A DNA stretch of 64,000 bases from assembly GCF_963422355.1 (NCBI RefSeq), contig NC_085099.1:1759212-1823211 (forward strand). Direction: 5' to 3'. The position numbers were made by a program, and so were the translations under genes. The DNA is from Corticium candelabrum (taxonomy: Eukaryota > Porifera > Homoscleromorpha > Homosclerophorida > Plakinidae). The notes under the pieces were generated by a model. The model was not told the origin of the DNA and made no database searches. It worked only from the letters and a program-made list of their open reading frames with translations. Shown here piece after piece: positions 49,001 to 63,808 of the stretch. Position 1 is the stretch's first letter. Each line of letters begins with the position of its first letter.

Positions 49001-49321
49001 CACACATTATAACTCACAACACATCACACTTTCATACACTCAATCAACTCACACTGCTGCCAGTCCCATTAACATCTGCTGATTTAGTGAGTAGAGACTC
49101 AACAATCTCCTCCTGATTATTCTCACACGCTTTTATCAGAAGAGTGTCCTATTTTGAGATCAAACGACGTGCAGTTCATTTCAACATCCAATACACACAT
49201 TATAACTCACAACACATACCCCATACTCATCACGACTATTGATATCAACGTTGCTATCAAAAAGACGCGTTACCGACTGGATATCACCTCTCCTCACCGC
49301 TTCCCACAATTCTTTTTCCAT
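46026..49321 (-). CDS. Ankyrin-repeat/coiled-coil protein, copy 1, no local Death exon
   Basis: Exons on the minus strand: 49220-49321, 49053-49148, 48860-48955, 47821-47922, 47405-47598, 47262-47344, 46888-46922, 46659-46826, 46377-46448, 46026-46092. The start is MEKELWEAVRRGD. Ankyrin repeats run through exons 1-6 (LWEAVRRGDIQSVTRLFDSN, CGWTPLIMAAMNGMYDIIDI, MTAIHHAARNSHMTIVERLV, RTPLWWAAHYCHVRCVDFLL, SPLEIAKRRGHSDVVEMMEE). A coiled coil follows (LKRQLAEKNVQLQSKSKEVA). Relative to copy 2 it has a tandem duplicate of the second ankyrin exon and a 72-nt partial repeat of the coiled-coil exon, both in frame. The final exon ends ..FAQST with a phase-1 donor, but the next exon (Death, in copy 2) is missing; sequence identity to copy 2 stops at about 45697. 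The nearest compatible Death exon is at 36856-37139. Confidence 0.78.
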
Positions 49322-49410
49322 TTCTACACAACAAACAAACAATAACACTCCAAAACACAAATAACTCACAAACGAAAGGAACTGATGGCTAGGCGCGTGC
49401 GTGTCAAATA

Positions 49411-49420
49411 TTGGCGCCAA
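49411..49420. promoter_or_regulatory. E2F-like palindrome upstream of ankyrin copy 1
   Basis: TTGGCGCCAA lies 90 bp upstream of the ankyrin start codon and is preserved in copy 2 at 60265-60274. It matches the palindromic E2F consensus. The same interval (49385-49600) is open in one plus-strand frame, but I read it as promoter, not gene. Confidence 0.4.
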
Positions 49421-49948
49421 ACGAAGCGCATCATTTACGCAACGGTGACGACATCACAGCCAACCTTTTCTATAGTGCTGTACTCACTGCATACACACCG
49501 ACTGACAATGACTGAGTCTACAAAGAAGGGAACAGTCTCTGGGACGTTTCTACATTCTACGCATGCGCATCTATTTACTCACGTGATTAACTAATCATCA
49601 CGTGCAATAATCTTCAAAGCAGACGATTAATTAAATCAAATGTTGTGTGCTGTGTTTACAGGTATAGTAACAGATATTGTAGATTGGAGACGTTCAATAC
49701 ACTTTGAGTATTTATTGTCATCAATTAATTAAATCAGTTATATGAAACAGCCAGTCATCTAGACCAATACAAACTGAAAGTTGCTAGTAAAAATAGAATG
49801 AAGAGGCAAGCTACGTAGATATCCAGCATATCAATACAATAGCACCACACAAGCACGTCTCTTGTGCAGACAATAGAGAAAGCAAACTTTCTCACTTAAT
49901 TAATTAATCGAGAGGATAATCGCTGTCTGGCATATATCCCTTATTTCT

Positions 49949-53737
<3,789 letters not shown>

Positions 53738-53802
53738 CTGTAAAGATCAAAACAAAACCACAACATTTAGCTGTTAATTAAGTTGATTTTGTTTGATTGT
53801 AG

Positions 53803-55200
53803 AAAAGAAGGCATGTGTTGATCTGGGATCTTAGGAACACTGTAAGATGGTGGCTGTAATGTTGTTGACAGACTAGCATCAGACATACAGACAGACAGCT
53901 AGACAGATAAGCAGAGAGAAAGAAGACAACATAGACACTTGCAAACAACCATGCAGTTCAGGGAGGGTGGAAGCAAATTTTTATTGATCTGGTGTAACGC
54001 GCTAAGAGGCTTAGCTTTATCACCTGACTATAATATGATTAGTTACATGATAATTACAATATTAAATAACTCTTGTTATACACTTTCAGAACTCATAAAA
54101 TGTCACCAAAAATGCCAAGACCTTGTTCACTACCTTTTACAAACTCACTAGCGGCCTGGACGTTTCAAAGCATCTACTGAAAATTAACATTATGCAAACA
54201 CACTCCTTTGTTTGTACTGTCCACTTCTGCAACAAAATTTGTATAAGAATATGGTTAGAGACTGTAGTGTTGAAATCTCAACAAATATGTAATTTATTTA
54301 ATTAATCAGTTAGTTATTGACCGGAAGTTTCAGGCAATGTGCTACTGGCAAAGCCAGACTTTCTGACCATTGGTCTGGTAATTGCCTCGTCCCTGCAGTC
54401 GGACACTGGTATTTGCATGCTGTAAATACTAATTATATGATGATATTTGTGATACACAGAGTCAGCCTTTATGGCGAAGGGAGTCGACTCTGAAATACCA
54501 AACTCGTTCAATTAGGTGCTTTCCTAATGGCCAAGGTCCACACACATAGTTGTACCATATATTACAATGTATGCATATCAACAGCCAATCTTGTGTGTAT
54601 GTTTGTTAGGCTATGTTTTGAGTTCGATTGAAGGTCGTGTCGCAGTCGAATTCTTCAATCCCAGTCCGGACGCCCAGAAAACCAAATATGCATTCAAGTG
54701 TCACAGAATCAAGGAGAACGGCAAGGAGACCATTTACCCTGTCACAGCCATTTCATTCCACTTGATGTGAGTAACTATTAAATTATAAAATAAATATATA
54801 TTTTATATATTAAATTATATAAAATTTAATTAATTTTTTAGTCATAACACGTTTGCTACTGGAGGGTGTGATGGTTTTGTCAATGTGTGGGATGCATTCA
54901 ACAGAAAAAGATTAGCTCGGGTGCGTTCCTTGATTTTTTGTTTACTCACTGCCACTCACTTGTCTCTCTCTCTCTTTCTAGTTTCATCGTTACCCAACAA
55001 CAATCGCTTCTCTCTCATTCAATTGTGATGGCTCATTACTGGCCATAGCATCATCCTACATGCTAGAAGGAGAGAAAGAGTCAGTCGCCGTGTTTGTTAC
55101 CAACTTTGTTTTGCTTTCATGTTTGTTGTGTGTTAGGAGTCCTCCAAGAGACACTATTATTATTCGTCATGTGACCGACATGGAGACGAAGCCTAAGTGA
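53803..55200 (+). pseudogene. Partial BUB3 duplicate (exons 6-11 only)
   Basis: Exon copies: 53803-53841, 54460-54535, 54610-54766, 54842-54920, 54982-55079, 55137-55200. All splice sites and phases are kept, and the reading frame is unbroken to the VTDMETKPK end. Changes are few: KR for KG at the start, FNPSP for FDPSP, LAR for LAQ, and one Glu lost in the EEGEKE loop. Exons 1-5 and the promoter are missing, so at least the first WD40 blades cannot be made from this copy. An insertion of about 440 bp sits in its first intron (53955-54392). Confidence 0.85.
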
Positions 55201-55654
55201 AAGGAATTGTTGTACATTTTAGTGACAAGTGAGAGACAGTGTGATACTAGCTGGAACTAGTAATGTCATCAAACTAACGAGATGTGCATGCTCTTTTATG
55301 TTAGAAATACGTCATGATCACATGTTTTACAACACAAACTTGTACATCTACCATGATCCTTTCTGGTTATCTGACTTCTATTGGCGGCCACTCGGTTCAC
55401 ACAAGTTTCTGGTGCATCGTTGTAATAGACCACCATCGTGTCTAATATTTCAACACCCCCCCTAATGTATTGATATGTGAGTATTGACCAGAAGCATAAA
55501 AACGCATTTGATGTCTTCACTTTTCTACACAATCACTAGACTGCTACGTTTGGATTAAAAATGACAACAAATCACAATTGAGGACATTTAACTACGACAA
55601 CACTATTAATATGCAATACAAAAACACATTCCCTTGTTTCTTCATCTTCCCAAA

Positions 55655-56701
55655 TTACATTTTGTCCATCGCTTCTTTGACTTCAGCAAATATTGGATTT
55701 TTTATGATTTTGCACGCATCCAGCAGTTTGTCTGCTGCTCGTTTCTCTCCTACTTTCTGTGCCATCACATCAAATAAAGCTTGAACTTTATCACAATCAT
55801 TGACCAGAACAGTGAATTTGTTCAGCTGATCTGGTGTTTCTCCACAATCACGACCGAGTGCATACCATCTGGTAGAGCCAACTCCTTGAATTGCCTGCAG
55901 AACTCGACGAGAATACGAATCACGCCTATGATCATCCTCTAGTGTAAGACACAAACATCATTTCTTACAATGAAATACAAACTTGTACAATAAAGTGGTC
56001 AGAAGACTAAACAGGAAAATGAAGCAAAACAACAGAGAGACTGGAAGATCAAGAGACTGACAGATACGCAGCCATAATGCAACAAGCATACACATACACA
56101 CACCCACCCACCCACCCACCCACACACACACACACACACACTAACCATAACCAGCCCATTTCGAAAGGTGATGGCACAAACAGCGAAAAAAAGCAAATCT
56201 CTACTCATTTCATCTACCAGTTTGTAAATAGGTAATATATTGTACAGCGTCCTGAATCATTCAATGCTCCACACAGCAAGATATGTCAAACTGCTGCTTT
56301 TTTGCTAACACGGCAGTAGAAATCGCCGGCAAGCACCATATTCCATCGTTCTACTTCATTCCATGCTGGAAACCAACTTCTTTTGTCCATGCCGCGCCAC
56401 CATCTTACTGCTGGACTCCGTCGTAACAGGAAATAGACGTAAAGTCATGAAAATGAGTACTTCAACGTTGTAAGCAATCGAAACACTTTACAATGTGGGA
56501 GTAGTGCGACGGTTGTTCTTTGCAAACAAACACGTTACCGTGGGCTCGCTCCCAAATGCTATGTGTGGCACTCCGGTCGATCTGAGATGGTTTATCGTAA
56601 TGATGCTGTTTGAAGATATCGCAGAAGCCAGATGGTAAGCCAGAGACGGTCAAATCTTCCAGAGCCGACACGCTCAGGAGGCTGCCATGCTACTTCCGGA
56701 C

Positions 56702-56782
<81 letters not shown>

Positions 56783-59700
56783 AAATACAACAATGCACCC
56801 ACTTATCCAGTGATTCTAGCATGTGAAACTAACAATCAGTATGTACCTGTTGACTGAGCAAATGAGCTAGCAGTAGATTGAACTCTGGATGCTGTCACAT
56901 CATCTTCCACAACCTGAAAATGCAAAGAGATCAAGAAGTAAAATATTCTGTCTCATCTATACGACATAGTCAATCAGTCATCTACAACATTTTATTGATC
57001 ACTAATAACAATTAACTAATAATTAATATATAAAATAAATATAATAAAAATTAATTCATTAATTATTATCACTTGGGTGAGTGGTGATATCAATAATGTT
57101 AATTCTAATTTATTATTACTAAATTGACGTGCCAGTGGGTATGAACACAATGCAGCAACTTTGACTGACATGTATACAACTATTATCGTGTCTCCACTAG
57201 CGTTAGACCTGTTTAACTGTAAACCTAAACAGCTTTTGCTAAACATGTTCCAGAGGTAGTTTAACGAAAGTGGTTGAGGTTTAACAGTCACGTGATATAA
57301 ACACGCCTTCCAAAACGGTGGATGTTAGTTCTTTCACTCTGTTCTTTCTCTTTCTTTGGAGACTATTGGAAGAAGACAGAACTAGGCAATGTCAGAGAGT
57401 GCGTAGACTGATGCAGAGTGTCAGGAGAGAGCCATTTTGGCAAAGACAGAGACTTGTGTCTGTGATTGTTCTTCAGACGACAAGAAGACGATCTCCGACT
57501 GTCTGGTGCACAAGAAACGAATTCGCGCGGTACAACAAAGTCCCGGATAATTCCTTTAATAGCCCGGAATAAATGGACAAGTGGAGACGCTGTCTACTAA
57601 ACATGTTTAACGTTAGACATGTTTAAAGAGCAACAAGTGGAGACACAGCCTATATGTACATCAATGATAATCATCATTAACACGAATGCCATCTAACTGA
57701 ACAAACCTCATCACTCTCAACATTAGCTACGTCTCTGATTCTTGCCAATCGTGCTTCCAAAGATGCCACCTTCCTGTTCTGTGATTGTAATTGCACGTCT
57801 TTCTCTGCCACTTCTTTGCTCTTTGATTGTAATTGCACGTTTTTCTCTGCCAACTGTCTTTTCAGTAACGTCACCTGCAACACCAAATAATGTAATACAG
57901 TAACGTAACCTTCACTTCTTATTTATGTTTTCCTCACTGTAGCTACGAGTTCCTCTCTCTTCGGTGTCTTTACTGTAAAAATGACAAACACATTACAAAC
58001 ATACATATGTATGTATGTACACATCATTTAACATCTTCACATTAAAATGTGTGAGTTGTGAAAGTCAACACAGAAAATTATACTTCTAAAGCAATACAAC
58101 ACTTTCATATCACCTCCTTGCATGACATACAATTCAATTACAGTTAAATTCACAAACTCACTCTCATACAAATGAATAGATGGACAGACAGACAGACAAA
58201 ACAAAGAGACAGACAAATGGATGCAAAAACAGAACATTAGAAAATAATTTAAACATGAAAAACAAATTAGAGAAAAGTAAACAAACAATTAATTGTTTCT
58301 TTCACTTACATCTTATGGCTTCTTCCATCATCTCAACCACATCACTGTGACCACGTCGCTTGGCAATCTCCAGTGGTGATCCTTCCCTCTTACTATCCCA
58401 CAATGACATCACGTTAGTAATATTATTGACTGAAGGATATTGAATGCATCACCTCTCATGTTGGGGACTCGCTCCATGTTTTAAAAGAACATCAACACAA
58501 CTCACATGACCATGACAGGCAGCATACCACAGCGGTGTACGATCAGCATTATCATTGATATCAACAGGAACAGAACAAGACACAAGTCGCTCTACAATGG
58601 TCACGTGATTCTTCATTGCAGCACAATGGATGGCTGTGAATCCCAACTGAGTAAACAAGAAACTGATAAGATAGTGAGAGAGTGTTTATGTTAAAATATA
58701 TTAAAGCAACAGACATTCCATTCAACACACACAATGAGACATTCAATAGAATGATCAACACACAAACACAAACAATAGCAAAATCAATGCATTACACTCA
58801 CAAATATGTTTAATACATGCACAACAGACACCACAATATCAACTCAACCTCTCAATACTCAAACTCACATAACTCTTCTTCATCACATTAATATCTTTGG
58901 TCTTCAATAAAATATCAGTGATGTCGTACCACCCATTCCTTGCTGCTGTTATCAAAGGTGTATATCCAAACTGCACACACAAGAATGTATTATTATAATC
59001 ATTATTCCACCATCCCCTCCATACTAAACCAAACGTCACCAACCAAAACAATTAATTACTGCAAACCTATTTAGACATGTTGGCTATCTCCACCTTCCTT
59101 GCTCGTCTGCAATTTTAAATTTGTGTACGTCAAAGGTCATTCCTTGCAAATTTGTCACAAGATTGTCAAAGCTGACTGCTCAAGATCAATTAGAAAGCAG
59201 TCGTACAAGTACAACGTCTAACATCTCAACTAAAATATAAAAATCCGATTTCCTCATGTCACAACTTGATCTCCGCTTATCGTCTCCCCACTGACACAAA
59301 ACCTTGTCTTACCAAAACACTTAAATCATTGACACAAGATAATCATTTCTGTTAAGCCACAAACTTGATAAAAATAAAAAGTGCCATCTGCACATGTATG
59401 TATATCAAGCCAACCATTCATTCCCACATCAAATTACTAATCCCCACCTTCCTCTCTACAGACCATCTAACGTCATCTCTCTATACAAGACAGCACAGCA
59501 ACACGCACAAGATCACGAGCAGTAACCCAAAATCATCATCCATCACAAATTTAATAAATTAATATCAATGACCCATTAAATAAAACTACTTTTGTTAAAC
59601 GTCTGCATCACACTTGAGAGTTTGCCTTTCACACTAAAACATGTTCATAGTTAGTAGAGAACAGTGGGACATGAAATCATGTTTAGATTGAAACGAGGGT

Positions 59701-60170
59701 TAGCTGATAGTGACGACGGTCAAGTTGAATGAAATAAAAACCAAAAAGATGATTCATCTCTGCATGCAATGGCTGACAAGTCAACACTGCTGCCTCTTGA
59801 CGAGCAAGAAACGAAAACGTTGATTGTTGGATTACATTGTTACATCTAGTTGATATCTATCATCTTATCAACAACACATCACATTTTCACACACTCAATC
59901 AACTCACCCTGCCAGTCCCATTAACATCTGCTGATTTAGTGAGTAAAAACTCAACAATCTCCTTCTGATTATTCCAACACGCTTGTATCAGAAGAGTGTC
60001 CTATTTTGAGATCAAACGACGTGCAGTTCATTTCAACATCCAATACACACATTATAACTCACAACACATACCTCATGATAACGCTTATTGATATCAACTT
60101 TGGTATCCAAAAGACGCGTTACCAACTGGATGTCACCTCTCCTCACCGCTTCCCACAATTCTATTTCCAT
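55655..60170 (-). CDS. Ankyrin-coiled coil-Death domain protein, copy 2
   Basis: Nine exons on the minus strand: 60072-60170, 59908-60000, 58869-58970, 58453-58646, 58310-58392, 57938-57972, 57707-57874, 56847-56913, 55655-55938. They total 1125 nt, giving 374 aa, with phase preserved. The start is MEIELWEAVRRGDIQLVTRL. About five ankyrin repeats fill residues 1-195 (YTPLITAARNGWYDITDILL, FTAIHCAAMKNHVTIVERLV, RTPLWYAACHGHVSCVDVLL). A coiled coil with a repeated VQLQS motif occupies about 205-260. The C-terminal 94 residues are a Death domain (TRWYALGRDCG, NKFTVLVNDCDKVQALF). Without signal peptide or TM, it should be a cytosolic adaptor. The E2F-like site at 60265-60274 lies 95 bp upstream. 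A MITE (57184-57650) sits in the intron before the coiled-coil exon's 3' neighbour. Confidence 0.86.
56702..56778. repeat. (CA)n microsatellite, ankyrin-Death gene last intron
   Basis: About 38 CA units, at the site paralogous to the 86-unit run at 45796-45968. The intron also holds a unique stretch, about 56140-56700, with no counterpart in copy 1. Confidence 0.95.
57184..57650. mobile_element. MITE present only in duplication copy 2, TAT target duplication
   Basis: The ends cgtgtctccactag and, reverse-complemented, ggctgtgtctccacttg form inverted repeats, flanked by TAT on both sides. Copy 1 (about 46606-46612) keeps the uninterrupted site, so the insertion followed the duplication. A 3-bp T-A-type duplication fits PIF/Harbinger elements. 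An 84-codon plus-strand frame (57318-57572) inside has Arg-rich content but no clear domain. Confidence 0.75.
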
Positions 60171-60264
60171 TTCTAGACAACAAACAAACAATAACACTCC
60201 ACCACACAAATAACTCACAAACAAAACAAGAGGAACTGATGGCTAGACGCGTGCGCGTCAAATA

Positions 60265-60274
60265 TTGGCGCCAA
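60265..60274. promoter_or_regulatory. E2F-like palindrome upstream of ankyrin-Death copy 2
   Basis: TTGGCGCCAA, the duplicate of 49411-49420, in a conserved promoter-like interval. Confidence 0.4.
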
Positions 60275-60806
60275 ACGAAGCCCTTCATTTACGCAACAGT
60301 GACGACATCACAGCCAACCTTTTCTATAGTGCTGTACTCACTGCATACACACCGACTGACAATGACTGAGTATACACGAAGGAAACAGTCCCTGGGACGT
60401 TTGTTATCGACATTCTACGCATGCGCATATTTTTACTCACGTGACCAAATATTCTTTGATTACGTGCAATAATCTTCAAAGCAGACGCTTAAATCAAATG
60501 TTGTGTGATGTGTTTACAGGTATAGTAACAGATATTGTAGATTGGAGACGTTCAATACACTTTGAGTATTTATTGTCATCAATTAATTAAATCAGTTATA
60601 TGAAACAGACAGTCATCTAGACCAATACAAACTGAAAGTTGCTAGTAAAAATAGAATGAAGAGGCAAGCTACGTAGATATCCAGCATATCAATACAATAG
60701 CACCACACAAGCACGTCTCTTGTGCAGACAATAGAGAAAGCAAACTTTCTCACTTAATTAATTAATCAAGAGGATAATCGCTGTCTGGCATATATCCCTT
60801 ATTTCT

Positions 60807-61642
60807 CTAATCAAATGCCATGTTTGCCATCTGCACGTCGTACTTCCTCGCCGACTTGCTGCCACTACGCTTCTTTACACAAAAGCAGATGCTCACAGTG
60901 AAGAAAATGAGAAAGAGCAAAAAGAATGCACCACCGACAGCAGCAACAATCTTTCCTGGAGTCGATTCCAGAAGGTCCGACCAATCGTACGATGACTGGC
61001 CGTCGTCTGTAAGTCGAGATTCCAACTGTAGCTTTTGTTGATACTTAGAGTTTAGTTCACTCTTTTCTGCTGTCAGTCGGTCGATCGTTCGTTGCATGGT
61101 GGATATAATAACTTGTTGATTGTGTTCGGTCGAGGGACACTGGTTGCCGTGTTTGCACACGAGCAGCTTGTTAGATCTTGTAAAGCTTGGTTTCTTGATA
61201 CTTCACATCGTTGTATTTGTCGATTAAGAAAAGTCACATTTGTTTGAAGTTTGGTGACTTTAGTGACGAGGCCGAGTGATTTGGTTTGCTGCAGTGAAAG
61301 TTGCTGTTTCAAGCCAGACACCACGCCTGCCTCAAGCGACAACTGTTGCTGTAATTGTGTGTTGTTTTCCTTCAGTCGATTAAGTGGTGCAGGATCTGGA
61401 GCGGGACATGGCGTGCCAGGTGGTGTGGTTACAGAATCTGTTGTTGTTGGTATTGCTGAAGATGGTGATGTTGTGACTCGTGCATCTGTGGTGAGAGGTT
61501 GAGTTGTTGAAGCATGTGAAGTTGGAGCAATGGGAGCTGTGGGTTGTGTGAGTTGGTCTGCATAACTTATTATTTCACTCGTGAGGTTCGTGATAGTTTG
61601 GTTGAGAGAGTCGACCTTCATGTAAAAATAAACAACAGACGA

Positions 61643-61715
<73 letters not shown>

Positions 61716-61956
61716 TGCGTGTGTGGGTGTGTAATATCACAAATCCAATGCTTACCGATTGTTCCAGATCATTCACTTGATCAACGAGTGTCTTCTTTTC
61801 ATTTAAAAGTAAGGTGACGTTAGACTTACAAACATTAGCCTAAACAAATTCACTGTTATGTAGAATCATTGCAGCATTTGTCTCGACCTACTTGCTGCTC
61901 TGCTGCTGCTCGTGTTTGCTTCAAAGTCTCGTCTGATGCAGTAAGAGATGCAGTGA
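60807..61956 (-). pseudogene. Mucin/coiled-coil/TM stalk cassette, copy 2, 5' truncated and frameshifted
   Basis: Exons 60807-61615 and 61756-61839 match the last two exons of copy 1. A third exon is cut short (61892 to about 61956) by the junction with the FG-GAP gene. A 1-bp deletion at about 61131-61140 (copy 1 has gggcaca, here gggaca) shifts the frame inside the last exon. Unlike copy 1, this copy lacks the in-frame TGA because about 80 bp around it have been deleted. The TM segment (GKIVAAVGGAFFLLFLIFFT) and basic tail are intact. Confidence 0.75.
61645..61711. repeat. (GT)n microsatellite, stalk gene copy 2
   Basis: About 33 GT units, paralogous to 50868-50977. Confidence 0.95.
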
Positions 61957-62340
61957 GTACATGGTCGTTCCCCACCCCCACCAGCCTTCTCTCACACCAG
62001 CAATGTCTGTGGCATCTTCGAACCAACGACGTCCGTAGCCTCCGTTTTTATTTTCAAACAGAACGTTGCCACCGCTGCCGAACACGCAGTCGATAAGGAG
62101 ACAGTGATCAGAGTTTTGATGAATGCCAGTGGAGAACTAATCCAAGTGAGTGTCACCGTTCCAGTCTCCGATAGCATGACCCATTGCATCCTAGTACGAA
62201 GTAATGCTTGACTATGTGTCAATTATTGTTAGATTAACGGTTTGCTGTCATTTCGCTTTGTCTGTTTGTACTGACTGCTGATTTGCATGTCTGTCTGCTG
62301 TTTTCTTATATGTCTGTCTGTCTGTCAAATACATTTTTCC

Positions 62341-62371
<31 letters not shown>

Positions 62372-62477
62372 AAATACATTTTTCCGTCTGTCTGTCTGTC
62401 TGTCCACCTGTCTGTGTGTCTGTCTGTGTGTCTATCTGTCAAATACATTTTTTCCGTCTGTCTGTCTGTCTATCTGC

Positions 62478-62508
<31 letters not shown>

Positions 62509-62527
62509 CCTGTCTGTCTGTCTGTCA

Positions 62528-62562
<35 letters not shown>

Positions 62563-63322
62563 AATACATATATTTTCAAACATTGAACTATTATACACCA
62601 TGCATCTAAGCAAAGCAACTAAATACTACCCAAGCCAATAGGGCTTGGTTCTACCTACAACTATTTATGTTTATGTCGCTGTCTCTTGAAACAATCTTCT
62701 TTATTTTTCTGTCAATCACTAGCTCTAGCATTTGATTGTTGTAGACACACGTACAGAAAACACAGATCTCCAGTATGTCTTGAAGGTTGATGCATTTGGC
62801 TTTCCGTCTTCGTCTCTTGATAGCTGTGACAGTTTCTTCAAATAGTCTTCAGCTTTCTCTCCCCAACAGCCAAAATGTTCAAAGACTATAGGCACAAATG
62901 TTGGTCGAAAACTTCCAGGTAAGAGTTCTTGGTCGTACTTTTTGATCTTCAGATTTTCTCTTCTGGTTGCCGCTGCTCTCTGAGTTGTAACTGATAAACC
63001 TTCTATTTCATTGCTCCAGGGATGCGCTAGAGCAATATCCAATTCAAGATCCATCCCCGATGCCGAATCGAATACGACTATGTCTGATCTGTCTTCAGAA
63101 TTGACATACTTGTCTGTCTATCTGTCTGCTTGTCTGTCTGTCAGTCTGTCTGTCTGTCTGTCTGTCTGTCAGATAGATACATTCAGTGCTTTACACATTG
63201 AAATAGTTGAACTTGTAACTTGTTTATAAAGCACTTTCTTTTAATTATTGAAAAATCATGTATTCTAGTGCATAGAGATGCTGTATTCCAATAAAATAAC
63301 CTGCATGTCTGCCTGCCTGTCC

Positions 63323-63378
<56 letters not shown>

Positions 63379-63808
63379 GCTATCTCTTAGCCTGCCACAC
63401 TGTCACTGTATTCCATCATGCATGCCAATCATTACTTTTCACTGTGAACCTATACCATTGTCGTGTCCAAACTACACACATGCACACATACCATTTGCAC
63501 AACAGACTTACTATTCTTCGCCCAAGATTGCATTTCTCAGTGCAGTCAACAAAAGTGCCATCTCCGTTGTTCCAGAACATCTTCGAATCTCCATAGTCGG
63601 TAGTGACCAACAACTCCGGCCATCCATCTTCATCAAAGTCCTGCAAACACACGATACACACTTGTACACTGTCTGCAAACATCATGCAACACTGTCTACA
63701 CTTACAGTCATTGATGAGCAAAATGTGAACGTTCCAGCGGCAGCTTTATCGCCTCTCCTCGACTCGTCCATATCCACGCCTGCATGATACGTCACATCCT
63801 CGAAATAC
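61957..63808 (-). CDS. FG-GAP repeat (CRTAC1-like) secreted or surface protein, partial
   Basis: Three exons on the minus strand: 63706-63808 (enters with one base to complete a codon), 63512-63640, and 62190 down to about 61957. They encode YFEDVTYHAGVDMDESRR, DFDEDGWPELLVTTDYGDSK with FWNNGDGTFVDCTEKCNLG, and DAMGHAIGDWNGDTHLDWFS with NVLFENKNGG and FEDATDIAGVREGWWGWGTT. The D-x-D/N-x-D-G calcium loops and NNGDGTF/F-x-D-x-T motifs are those of FG-GAP/VCBS repeats in CRTAC1-like proteins. 5' exons lie beyond the window. The 3' part is cut at about 61957 by the duplication junction, and reading on into the stalk sequence is out of frame and soon stops. Confidence 0.78.
62320..62566. repeat. 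(TCTG)n repeat with three spaced aaatacattttt spacers
   Basis: TCTG runs separated by tgtcaaatacatttttccg spacers at about 62325, 62370 and 62440: a higher-order pattern. It lies in an intron of the FG-GAP gene. Confidence 0.9.
62725..63110 (-). mobile_element. C-terminal fragment of a retroelement-type protein in an FG-GAP gene intron
   Basis: An open frame encodes SEDRSDIVVFDSASGMDLEL, IALAHPWSNEI, FVPIVFEHFGCWGEKAEDYL and a final TYWRSVFSVRVSTTIKC. This layout (a D-x-V nuclease-like start, a P-x-V-F-x-x-F-G-x-x-G block, a W/R-rich close) is common at the C-terminus of retroelement polyproteins in marine invertebrates. No RT motifs are nearby, so it is a 5'-truncated copy. TCTG repeats flank it on both sides. 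Confidence 0.5.
63115..63175. repeat. (TCTG)n repeat
   Basis: Short TCTG array directly right of the retroelement fragment. Confidence 0.9.
63308..63380. repeat. (TCTG)n repeat
   Basis: Nearly pure TCTG array of about 17 units in the FG-GAP gene intron. Confidence 0.92.

Larger units (their letters stand above)
53768..61956. repeat. Segmental duplication, copy 2 (paralogous to about 35275-37260 plus 45697-51240)
   Basis: The order BUB3 exons 6-11, Death exon, coiled-coil and ankyrin exons, E2F-like promoter, stalk/TM exons matches copy 1, in which the block is split by about 8.4 kb of ZU5 gene and repeats between 37260 and 45697. Near-identity extends through introns and flanks. The left edge falls in BUB3 intron 5 sequence; the right edge falls inside a stalk exon and abuts an FG-GAP gene. 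Confidence 0.9.

Noticed and set aside
49385..49594. Plus-strand frame MARRVRVKYWRQTKR present in both duplicates
   Set aside because: Conserved only because the block is a recent duplication; the ends differ between copies and the interval looks like the ankyrin gene promoter.
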